Positions 25,063 through 31,703 of a stretch of DNA of 64,000 nucleotides are shown here, in pieces (the first letter of the stretch is position 1; each line of letters opens with the position of its first letter). Origin of the DNA: Streptomyces sclerotialus (lineage in GTDB: Bacteria > Actinomycetota > Actinomycetes > Streptomycetales > Streptomycetaceae); assembly GCF_040907265.1 (NCBI RefSeq), contig NZ_JBFOHP010000002.1, forward strand, positions 4,588,001 through 4,652,000, written 5' to 3'. The notes below the pieces were generated by a model. The model ran no database searches. It was not told where the DNA came from and saw only the letters and a program-made list of their open reading frames with translations. Made by a program: the position numbers and the translations under genes.

Positions 25063-25308
25063 ATGTCGCGCGTTGCCAAGACCGCCCTGCTCACCGCCGT
25101 GGCCGGAGCCGCGGTACTCGGTGCTTCCGGTATGGCGTCCGCCACCTCCGGTTCGGGCGCGTTCGGCGCGGCCGAGAACTCCCCGGGGGTCGGTTCCGGA
25201 AATCTCGTCCAGGTTCCCGTCCACGTGCCGGTGAACGCCTGCGGCAACACCGTCAGCGTGGTCGGGGTGCTCAACCCGACCTTCGGTAACCCGTGCCTCA
25301 ACCGATGA
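25063..25308 (+). CDS. chp: Short chaplin
   Basis: An 81-residue precursor with a signal peptide ending MASA and a single chaplin domain (ENSPGVGSGNLVQVPVHVPVN, CGNTVSVVGVLNPTFGNPC). Two Cys are conserved, and the tail LNR replaces the common xND. The ATG is preceded by AGAGG. It should be secreted and assemble with the other chaplins at the hyphal surface and air interface. Confidence 0.93.
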   Translation: MSRVAKTALLTAVAGAAVLGASGMASATSGSGAFGAAENSPGVGSGNLVQVPVHVPVNACGNTVSVVGVLNPTFGNPCLNR

Positions 25309-25447
25309 CAGCTGAGCCGTGCGCCGGCCGATGAGCCGGCTTACGGCGATACGGCTGCGGTCCGTTTTCCATACGGCGCGGCAGTCTGAATGCCTTTCCG
25401 GCGTCAGGCTGCCGCGCCGTTGCGCGTTCATTCGGGTGACAGTACAG

Positions 25448-25472
25448 AACCAAACCCACCGGATTGCGTTGA
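25448..25472 (+). promoter_or_regulatory. Rodlin promoter element, copy 1
   Basis: AACC, 15 bases, then CGTTGA. The AACC lies exactly 71 bases before the rodlin GTG, the same distance as in the second rodlin (AACC at 28353). The shared upstream text is AACCAAAYCCAC. It is a candidate ECF-sigma (BldN-type) promoter. Confidence 0.45.
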
Positions 25473-25518
25473 CCAGTTCGCTCCGACTACGGGCAATCTG
25501 CACTGAGAAGGGTGAATC

Positions 25519-25905
25519 GTGTTCAAGAAGATCCTCGCCACGGGAGCCGTGGCGGCATCCATCATCGGAATGGCGGCGGCCTCCGCTCCCCAGGCGCTGG
25601 CGATCGGTGACGACGAGGGCCCCACCTCGATGACCGGTAACGGTTCCTCGTCGGCCTACGGCAACCAGACGACGCACGGCCACATGAGCCCCCAGGACGG
25701 CCTGACTCAGGGCACGCTGAACGACATGTGCCTGCTGAACTTCTACAAGATCCCGATCGCTCTCGTGGACGACATCCCGATCCTCTCCGACCAGCAGAAC
25801 ATGCAGTGCGCGGAGAACTCCTCGCAGGACAAGCAGGACCAGTCGCTGGCGGACGTCCTCGAGAACGTGCCGATCCTGTCGGCGAACGGTACCGGCAACG
25901 GCTGA
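25519..25905 (+). CDS. rdl: Rodlin (1)
   Basis: A 128-residue secreted rodlin, which aligns chaplin fibrils into paired rodlets on spores and aerial hyphae. The signal peptide is VFKKILATGAVAASIIGMAAA, with cleavage after QALA. The mature part contains family motifs GNGSSSAYGNQTTHGHMSPQ, IPIALVDDIPILSDQQNMQC and SLADVLENVPIL. The GTG start is preceded by AGAAGGGTGAATC, identical in the second rodlin. It is interleaved with chaplin genes rather than paired with its homologue. Confidence 0.93.
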   Translation: MFKKILATGAVAASIIGMAAASAPQALAIGDDEGPTSMTGNGSSSAYGNQTTHGHMSPQDGLTQGTLNDMCLLNFYKIPIALVDDIPILSDQQNMQCAENSSQDKQDQSLADVLENVPILSANGTGNG

Positions 25906-25922
25906 TCCTGACCGTTCGCGAA

Positions 25923-25961
25923 GGCCCGGGCCGCCAGTTCTCTCCGCTGGCGGCCCGGGCC
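25923..25961 (+). terminator. Rodlin 1 terminator
   Basis: A 15-bp perfect stem (GGCCCGGGCCGCCAG and its complement) with a 9-base loop, 18 bases after the stop codon. Confidence 0.85.
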
Positions 25962-26231
25962 GTTTCATGTTCTCGGGCAGATTCCGCGGCAAACCGCCGG
26001 CCGCCGAATTCTGCCCCGAAGAGGCGACGAACGGAAAGTCCTACAAGCATGATGTCCGGCCGACTCGTTGGGTCATTAGAGGGGGTTCTGCGGAAAGTTC
26101 GGGCGGTGGGGTTTCGATTCTCCAGGGTGCTCGTTACCAGACACGGCAGCGTTGTTACGGGCGATCGGGATAGCGCTCGTGCGGCACGAAGGTCGTGACC
26201 GTTACGAACTTCGCTGCAGAAAGGGCTGAAA
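25962..26231. other. Intergenic region before chaplin 26232
   Basis: Non-coding apart from the promoter expected for the next chaplin. CGTTACCAGACACGGCAGCG followed by TTGTTACG at ~26132-26160 could hold it. No other feature was seen. Confidence 0.4.
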
Positions 26232-26465
26232 GTGAAGTACACGAAGGTCGCCGCGGTCGCCGCTGGAACGCTGATGGCTGCGGGCGCCGCCGCGCCGGCG
26301 TTCGCCGACGCGGGTGCCAGCGGTGCCGCCAACAACTCTCCGGGCGTGCTGTCCGGCAATGTCGCCCAGGTTCCGATTCACATTCCGGTGAACCTCTGCG
26401 GCAACACCATCGACATCATCGGCCTGCTGAACCCCTCCTTCGGCAACACCTGCGTCAACGACTGA
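26232..26465 (+). CDS. chp: Short chaplin
   Basis: A 77-residue precursor starting at GTG. The signal peptide (VAAVAAGTLMAAGAAAPAFA) is followed by one chaplin domain, NNSPGVLSGNVAQVPIHIPVN then CGNTIDIIGLLNPSFGNTC. Both Cys are present and it ends in VND. It resembles ChpF/ChpH-type short chaplins. A stem with one mismatch at 26503-26535 probably terminates it before the long chaplin. Confidence 0.93.
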   Translation: MKYTKVAAVAAGTLMAAGAAAPAFADAGASGAANNSPGVLSGNVAQVPIHIPVNLCGNTIDIIGLLNPSFGNTCVND

Positions 26466-26502
26466 CGTCCGCGACGCACGCAGGTGCGAGTTCGACCTGG
26501 AC

Positions 26503-26535
26503 GGCCTCGGGACGCATGCCATGCGCCCCGGGGCC
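26503..26535 (+). terminator. Imperfect hairpin after short chaplin
   Basis: GGCCTCGGGACGCAT pairs with ATGCGCCCCGGGGCC around GCC with one mismatch and one G-T pair. It lies between the short and the long chaplin. Confidence 0.6.
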
Positions 26536-26600
26536 GCCTTGTAGTTACGGGCGTACGGGCAGCAGCCCTTACGCGACGGCAAGCGAAGACAGGAAGACCA

Positions 26601-27404
26601 ATGCGACAGGTCCTGGCAAAGGGTCTCCTCGCCGCCGCGGCCACCACGGGTGTGCTCGGGGTGGCCGGAGGGAGCGCGTTCGCGGACGCGGGGGCGAGCA
26701 GCGGAAGCGGGAACTCCCCGGGCGTGCTCTCCGGGAACACCGTCCAAGCGCCGGTGGAGCTGCCCGCGAACGTCTGCGGGAACAGCGTGGACGCCGTCGG
26801 GGCGCTCAACCCGAGCTTCGGCAACGGCTGTGCCAGTGCCGGGGGAGACGACGACGGGCAGGCGCACGAGGCGCAGCACGGGCAGCGTACGGCGGAGGGC
26901 GGCGAGGACAGCGGTGGGGGCGCGAGCGCGACCGGCTCGGCGCAGAACTCACCGGGCGTCGGCTCGGGCAACAACGCCCAGGCACCCGTCGACGTCCCGG
27001 TCAACGCCTGCGGCAACTCCGTCGACGTCGTCGGCCTGTTGAATCCCGCCTTCGGCAACCGCTGCGACTCCTCGTCGAGCGAGCAGGAGCACGCCGACGA
27101 CTCCGTACCGCAGCATGTGACCCCCGAGTCGCCGCGGCCGGACGGGCCGGAGAAGGTGCGGCCGGGCAAGCCGGAGAAGCCGCGGCCGGGCGGGCGGGAG
27201 AAGCCGCGGGCCGACGAGGGGGCGGGCACGCGCCTGACGCACCAGGAGGCGGACGGGGCATCGCGCGCCACCGAACCGGAGTCCGTGGCGACGCAGCTGG
27301 CCCGCACCGGTACCCAGCGGATCGGTGTGGCGGCCGGTACCGGTGCCGCGCTGGTGGTGGGCGGGGCGATCCTGTACCGCCGGGCACGTACGGCGCGGCG
27401 CTGA
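26601..27404 (+). CDS. chp: Long chaplin with two chaplin domains and sortase signal
   Basis: A 267-residue cell-wall-anchored chaplin (ChpA/B/C type). The signal peptide ends near residue 28. Chaplin domain 1 is residues ~31-77 (Cys59, Cys77) and domain 2 is ~109-155 (Cys137, Cys155). A Pro/Lys/Glu-rich wall-spanning stalk covers ~160-230 (EKVRPGKPEKPRPGGREKPR). The sortase signal LARTG at 233-237 precedes a hydrophobic helix and an RRARTARR tail. Class E sortases recognise LAxTG. It anchors the short chaplins to peptidoglycan. Confidence 0.93.
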   Translation: MRQVLAKGLLAAAATTGVLGVAGGSAFADAGASSGSGNSPGVLSGNTVQAPVELPANVCGNSVDAVGALNPSFGNGCASAGGDDDGQAHEAQHGQRTAEGGEDSGGGASATGSAQNSPGVGSGNNAQAPVDVPVNACGNSVDVVGLLNPAFGNRCDSSSSEQEHADDSVPQHVTPESPRPDGPEKVRPGKPEKPRPGGREKPRADEGAGTRLTHQEADGASRATEPESVATQLARTGTQRIGVAAGTGAALVVGGAILYRRARTARR

Positions 27405-27718
27405 GGCCCGCTGCCCGGTGCCCGATGCGGCGCCGGGCAGCACGGTACGGAACCGGTGCAGGCCACCGGGTAGAAATTCAGATTTTCCTTATGGGCGGTC
27501 GGCATTGCTCCGGTGCGGGGCAGTGGATAAGGCCTGGAAATCGGTCATGATTCGCGTCGTTCGAGTGTCATCGGAAAAAGCGGCAGGGGCGTAGTTTCCG
27601 TATGGAGGCCGGGTCGTTACCCAGAGCGTCGGCAGCGGAATGTACGGCACTCCGCAGTACCTGCACGACGCACAGGGCGCCGTTGTGGCAAGACCGTGTT
27701 GTGGAAAGGACGCTGAAG
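27405..27718. other. Intergenic region before small secreted protein
   Basis: 314 bases with no gene supported. The AT-richer stretch 27470-27600 is the probable promoter area of the next gene. Nothing else was recognised. Confidence 0.4.
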
Positions 27719-27997
27719 ATGAAGCTCGCGAAGGCCGCGGCGATCCTCGCCGGCTCCGTGGTGGCGCTGGGGGGTGCGACCCCTGCGTTCGCCGATGCCT
27801 CCCCTACGACCTCACCGCGCATGAGCCTGAACGGCGGGGTGTACGACGCCCTCGCCAGGACGAGGGGCGAAGAGATCGATCCGGTGCTGGACAGCTTGGC
27901 GGAGACGACCGGAGCGGTGAAGCACGGCGACACCGACAGGCTGGTGGACGGGGCCACCGGACTCGTGGACAACGCGCCGCTGGTGTCGCTGGGGTAG
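27719..27997 (+). CDS. Small secreted protein of unknown function
   Basis: A 92-residue protein. MKLAKAAAILAGSVVALGGATPAFA is a Sec signal peptide cleaved near residue 25. The mature ~67 residues (SLNGGVYDALARTRGEEIDPVLDSLAETTGAV, then DRLVDGATGLVDNAPLVSLG) are amphipathic and lack Cys, with two similar turns built on LVD-G. The ATG is preceded by GGAAAGGA. It sits among chaplin and rodlin genes and may share their developmental control. No family was recognised. Confidence 0.75.
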   Translation: MKLAKAAAILAGSVVALGGATPAFADASPTTSPRMSLNGGVYDALARTRGEEIDPVLDSLAETTGAVKHGDTDRLVDGATGLVDNAPLVSLG

Positions 27998-28423
27998 TCC
28001 TGGCCCGCACCGCCGGGCGGCCGATCCGGCGCAAGGATCGGCCGCCGCGCAGCGGGACGGCGTACGGCCCGTCCGGGCCCGCGACCGCGAGGACGGTTCC
28101 GGATGAAGGGGAACGGAATCGTCCTCGCCGGTCGGCCGCTCGTTCAACATACCGTGCTGGGGCCCGTTGTCCGGCGCACCGCCGAATTTACCGTCGAACG
28201 GCGGATGCGAGTCGGCGCATCGATTTCGCGGAATGGCGTGCGAGATTTCTTGAACGTATGGGCGAACGTCCGTGCCGTTATTCCTCCGGGGCGGCTGTGT
28301 CGCAACAGTGAATTCGGGAGCCGGACCAAGAACCATATGGGTGAAATTGCACAACCAAATCCACTGAGGCGAGTTGGGCAGAGCGCTCCGGATGCGGGCA
28401 TTCAGTAACAAGAAGGGTGAATC
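27998..28423. promoter_or_regulatory. Long leader region of rodlin 2
   Basis: 426 bases with a lower-GC segment (~28140-28420). The second copy of the rodlin element lies at 28353-28377, AACC, 15 bases, AGTTGG, 71 bases before the GTG. A 101-codon open frame crosses this region, but its composition is not coding-like. Confidence 0.45.
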
Positions 28424-28807
28424 GTGATCAAGAAGTTCATGGCCTCCGCCGCGGTCGCGGCGTCCGTCGTCGGGGTGTCGGCCGCGACTGCCCCGCAGGC
28501 GCTTGCTCTCGGAGACGACCACGGACCCGCCAGCGCCACCGGCAACGGCGCGGCCGAGGCCTTCGGCAACACCACCACGCACGGCAACATGAGCCCGCAG
28601 ATCGGCCTGATCCAGGGCTCCTTCAACAAGCCCTGCATCGCCTTCTACAAGATCCCCATCGCTCTCGTCGACGACATCCCGATCCTCTCGGACCAGCAGA
28701 ACATGCAGTGCACCGAGAACGCCTCGCAGGACAAGGGAGACCAGTCGCTGTCGCACCTCCTCGAGAACGTCCCGGTGCTCTCCGAGAACGGCGTCGGCAA
28801 CCACTAG
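28424..28807 (+). CDS. rdl: Rodlin (2)
   Basis: A 127-residue rodlin closely related to the one at 25519. The signal peptide is VIKKFMASAAVAASVVGVSAA with cleavage after QALA. It has GNGAAEAFGNTTTHGNMSPQIGL, the invariant block IPIALVDDIPILSDQQNMQC and HLLENVPVLSENG. The starting GTG, the ribosome site and the upstream element match the first copy. It is a tandem duplicate in the same direction, separated by three other genes, whereas I recall rdlA and rdlB of S. coelicolor as a divergent pair. Confidence 0.93.
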   Translation: MIKKFMASAAVAASVVGVSAATAPQALALGDDHGPASATGNGAAEAFGNTTTHGNMSPQIGLIQGSFNKPCIAFYKIPIALVDDIPILSDQQNMQCTENASQDKGDQSLSHLLENVPVLSENGVGNH

Positions 28808-28819
28808 GAATGCCGTCGG

Positions 28820-28860
28820 AGGCCCGGGCCGCAACCTCTCCGGAGGGCCGGCCCGGGCCT
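28820..28860 (+). terminator. Rodlin 2 terminator
   Basis: A 12-bp perfect stem (AGGCCCGGGCCG and its complement) with a 17-base loop just after the stop. The GGCCCGGGCC core is the same as in the rodlin 1 terminator. Confidence 0.8.
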
Positions 28861-28971
28861 TTCGCCGTTCGGGTGGGCCGACGGGAGCGGCACGCCGGCA
28901 CGGTACCGGCACGGCGACGGCCCCGGCCGCCGCGGCCGGGACGGGCGGTACGGACGGCCGGGTCCGTACGG

Positions 28972-29226
28972 TCAGAGTTCGTACGGGCGCTGGCGGGGCG
29001 GCCGGCGCGGCGGGTCGGGCACCTGCGGTGCCCCGGGCGGCGGGACGGGACCGCCGCCCGGCGGCTCGGCGTCGTCGGGGAGTTCGCGGCGGGGCGGGAA
29101 CGGGCCGCGCGCGTGCCACTCGGCCAGCAGCCGGTCGTAGATCGGCGTCGGCTCCTCCCGCACCCAGCGGCCGGGCCGGGGCACGCGCGGGGGCTGCGGG
29201 TCCGCGTACTCGTCGTCGTCCTTCAT
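28972..29226 (-). CDS. Small Pro-rich hypothetical with PTPIYDRLLAEW motif
   Basis: An 84-residue acidic-to-proline-rich protein without signal peptide or TM segment. The ordered part is WVREEPTPIYDRLLAEWHARGPFP, followed by a Pro/Arg tail ending RQRPYEL. The same PTPIYDRLLAEW string occurs in the protein at 30588. The ATG has GGGGA nearby; GTG 29232 is an alternative. Function is unknown. The motif could be a short helical docking segment. Confidence 0.65.
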   Translation of the reverse strand: MKDDDEYADPQPPRVPRPGRWVREEPTPIYDRLLAEWHARGPFPPRRELPDDAEPPGGGPVPPPGAPQVPDPPRRPPRQRPYEL

Positions 29227-29318
29227 GTCCACGTCCCCGTACAACCGGCGGTCCCTGCCGCGGGTTATGGCGGATGTGGGCCGAAGGGGTTAGCGCGGGC
29301 CCCGAGGGAGCGGGTCGC

Positions 29319-30086
29319 TCAGTAGTCCACGTCCGGGGTCTCGGCGCCCGGCTCCTGGAAGGCGGGCGGCTGGGCGTACGGCGACTGCTGCGGCATGCCG
29401 GAGGTGCCGGAGGGCCGGGTCCAGGGGTCCTGGGCGCTGCTGAGGATGGTCTTGGCCAGGTTGGTGGTGGCGAAGACGGTCTCCTCGGTGGCGGTCATCA
29501 GGTCCTCCCGGTCCTTCGAATCAAGGGCCGCCACCAGGCGCAGGAGCTTCGCGTGCAGGGTGCCGACGGCCTGTTCCTGCGACGTCTCGGGGGCCGGTGC
29601 CCGGTTGCCGGGGAGCTCCGGGTTCCTGTTGTCCGCGTCGGCGTGGTCGGTCGGTGCGTACGGGGCGGCCTCGGCGTAGATGTCGGTGGGGGCGTCCGTG
29701 CCGGTCAGGCCGGACTGGTCCGCCGGGTACTCCAGGGACTCCGGGGATTCCAGGGACTCCGGGGTGGACATCAGGTCGCGGCCCTGGAGCCTGGCCAGTT
29801 CGTCGGCGATGGCCTGGGCCTCGGCCTTGGTCTCCGCATCGGACTTCTTGTCGTCCTTCGTCAGCGCGTCACCGACCACGTGGAGCACGTCGGAGACGGC
29901 GCCCAGCAGGCCGCCCGAGGCCTTGTCGCTCGCCGGGGCGTCGGTGTCAGGGACCGGGGCGGCCACGTCGGGAGGGGCGGCGGTTCTTTCGGTGGCAGCC
30001 GCGGCGGCCGGACCGGCCGCGCCGAGGACGAGGGCGCCGCAGACGGCGGAGGTGACGACGAGTCCAGGCTTCCGGAGCATGCGCAT
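29319..30086 (-). CDS. Secreted protein of unknown function, Ser/Pro/Glu-rich
   Basis: A 255-residue exported protein. MRMLRKPGLVVTSAVCGALVLGAAGPAAAAA is a signal peptide. The mature N-terminus is Ala/Pro/Asp-rich, and a short amphipathic part (GGLLGAVSDVLHVVGDALTKD) follows. There is a repeat-like STPESLESPESLEYP stretch. A helical C-terminal third (QEQAVGTLHAKLLRLVAALDSKDREDLMTATEETVFATTNLAKTI) precedes a PQQSPYAQPP tail. AAAGGA precedes the ATG. No family was recognised; the length and composition suggest a surface or spore-wall protein. Confidence 0.7.
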   Translation of the reverse strand: MRMLRKPGLVVTSAVCGALVLGAAGPAAAAATERTAAPPDVAAPVPDTDAPASDKASGGLLGAVSDVLHVVGDALTKDDKKSDAETKAEAQAIADELARLQGRDLMSTPESLESPESLEYPADQSGLTGTDAPTDIYAEAAPYAPTDHADADNRNPELPGNRAPAPETSQEQAVGTLHAKLLRLVAALDSKDREDLMTATEETVFATTNLAKTILSSAQDPWTRPSGTSGMPQQSPYAQPPAFQEPGAETPDVDY

Positions 30087-30587
30087 GGTGGTCCTTTCGG
30101 ATGACCGGTCGTGGCGGTAGCCGAGGGGCACGGCGGTACCTGGGGGCGGCACTGCCGAGCGGTGCGTCGGAGGGACGCCGAGATATCGTCACGGTGCAAA
30201 GAGCGGTCGCCGGGCGCAATTCATCGGCTACCCGCCGTGCGGGGACGTCGCTCCCGGTCATATTGCCTGACCTGCCGTTTCGTCCGGAGCGGCGAGGGGG
30301 ACGGGGCTGCGGCCATTCGTGGCGCACGGCCGGGTGGCGGCGGGCCCGGAATCATTACCTCCCGGCACGCGGCAGCGTTGCACTGGGTGTGGCGGAGCGT
30401 GTCACCGGCCGTGATGCGTGGGCCTTCGCGGGGCGGTGCCGGTCCTTCACCCTCCGGCACCGTCCCGCCTCTCGTGCGGTGCGGGCCTGTTCGGCAGTGC
30501 GGGAACGTATCTTCACACCGTCCCTGAGGCAGGCGTATTCGGACCCCGGTCCGGGCGCCGCCCGCAACCTGGGGCCATGGCTTCGAG
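30087..30587. other. Divergent intergenic region
   Basis: About 500 bases between a leftward secreted-protein gene and a rightward Pro/Ala-rich gene. Reading frames here lack codon bias. Promoters for both genes are presumably inside; none was identified. Confidence 0.4.
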
Positions 30588-31124
30588 TTGAACCCTGGCG
30601 TGGAGTTCTTTCTCGACAGACAGCGTCCGGGAGCCGTGCCCCGCCCCGGGACGGAGCCGACCCCGATCTACGACCGGCTGCTGGCCGAGTGGCGGGCGGG
30701 CACCGTCCGGCGGCCGGCTGCCCGGTGGCCGCAGGACGTCACGGTACGCGGCACCGGCCAGGGGCCCGGTGGTCCGGGGCGCACCGGCGGTCCCGGCCGG
30801 TCCGGTGGCCCCGGCCGGCCCGCGGCGGCGCCCGGCTCGCGGCTGCCGGCCGTGGTGACGGCCCCGGCCAGGCCCGCGGTACCGGTCGGACCCGCCGTAC
30901 CGGCCAGGGCTGCGGCACCGCCCCGGTCTGTGGCACCGCCCCGATCTGCGGTACCGGCCGGAGCTGCGGCGCCTGCGCGGCCCGTCGCGCCGGTCCGGGC
31001 GGGGGCGATGCCCCGGCCCGCGGCGCCGGTCCGGGCCGCGGCGCGGGCGCCGATGGCACCGGTGGGGCGGATGGGCCGGGTGCCCGTCGCGCCGCGTCCG
31101 GTGACCTCCACGCACCCGCTGTGA
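30588..31124 (+). CDS. Low-complexity Ala/Pro/Gly/Arg protein with PTPIYDRLLAEW motif
   Basis: A 178-residue protein whose first ~40 residues are ordered (VEFFLDRQRPGAVPRPGTEPTPIYDRLLAEW). The remainder is a Gly/Pro then Ala/Pro/Arg repeat (PARAAAPPRSVAPPRSAVPAG) with no predicted fold. The start is TTG 30588 or GTG 30600; neither has a strong ribosome site. It shares its only recognisable motif with the protein at 28972. Function is unknown. Confidence 0.55.
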   Translation: MNPGVEFFLDRQRPGAVPRPGTEPTPIYDRLLAEWRAGTVRRPAARWPQDVTVRGTGQGPGGPGRTGGPGRSGGPGRPAAAPGSRLPAVVTAPARPAVPVGPAVPARAAAPPRSVAPPRSAVPAGAAAPARPVAPVRAGAMPRPAAPVRAAARAPMAPVGRMGRVPVAPRPVTSTHPL

Positions 31125-31180
31125 GGCGGCCCTGAGGCGAAGCCGGCGCGCGGGCGGTACGCGGCGCCTGTCGCGCGCCC

Positions 31181-31489
31181 TCAGTGCCTGGCGTTCGTAC
31201 GGTCCGGCGGGCAGCCGCGCGGCCGGGGGATGGCCGGTCCGAAGGACAGTGCCTGGCGCACGACCTCCTCGGCGGTGGGCGGCACGTCGGGCCAGAAGAT
31301 CAAGTCGCTGACGTAACGGCACCGCAGGGCCTGCTCCAGCCAGTCCAGATGGGCGTAGAGCTCGGCCTCACCCTGGTACGCGCGGTCCAGGATGCGCTGG
31401 ACGAGGGCGACGGCCCGCTGCCGTACGGCAGCGTCCATGAGGGCACTGCAGCCGTCGTCGTCGCCGTTTCCGCTGTGGTCGCTGTCCAA
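31181..31489 (-). CDS. Small e9imm-type hypothetical protein
   Basis: A 102-residue protein with a helical core AVALVQRILDRAYQGEAELYAHLDWLEQALRC and the motif YVSDLIFWPDVPPTAEEVVRQAL. Actinomycete proteins with this pattern are often labelled e9imm peptide after a weak resemblance to colicin E9 immunity proteins. I chose TTG 31489 because AGGGAG lies just upstream; ATG 31438 is an alternative. Function is unknown. It is divergent from the large SARP regulator. Confidence 0.65.
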   Translation of the reverse strand: MDSDHSGNGDDDGCSALMDAAVRQRAVALVQRILDRAYQGEAELYAHLDWLEQALRCRYVSDLIFWPDVPPTAEEVVRQALSFGPAIPRPRGCPPDRTNARH

Positions 31490-31703
31490 GCGAGGCTCCC
31501 TGTCGAGAGTGACCGATCCCCCAGAGCCTGTCACTCTTCGGCCGCCGCCAAAACCTCCAGCAGGGCGTCGGGTGGCGGCGGTCCGGCTCCGGATCCGGCT
31601 CGGCGGTTGCGCTCCCCCGACGACGGTGTGCGCGCCGGCGCACCGACGGGCCGGATCCGATGTGACGACGGGGCCGACGGGTCGGCCCGTACGGAGGGGC
31701 AAC

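Noticed and set aside
24830..25234. Open frame between the divergent chaplins
   Set aside because: It crosses the promoter region and the start of the chaplin at 25063 in a different frame; no coding bias.
28103..28408. 101-codon open frame upstream of rodlin 2
   Set aside because: Codon composition is not coding-like, it covers the conserved rodlin promoter element, and no motif is present.
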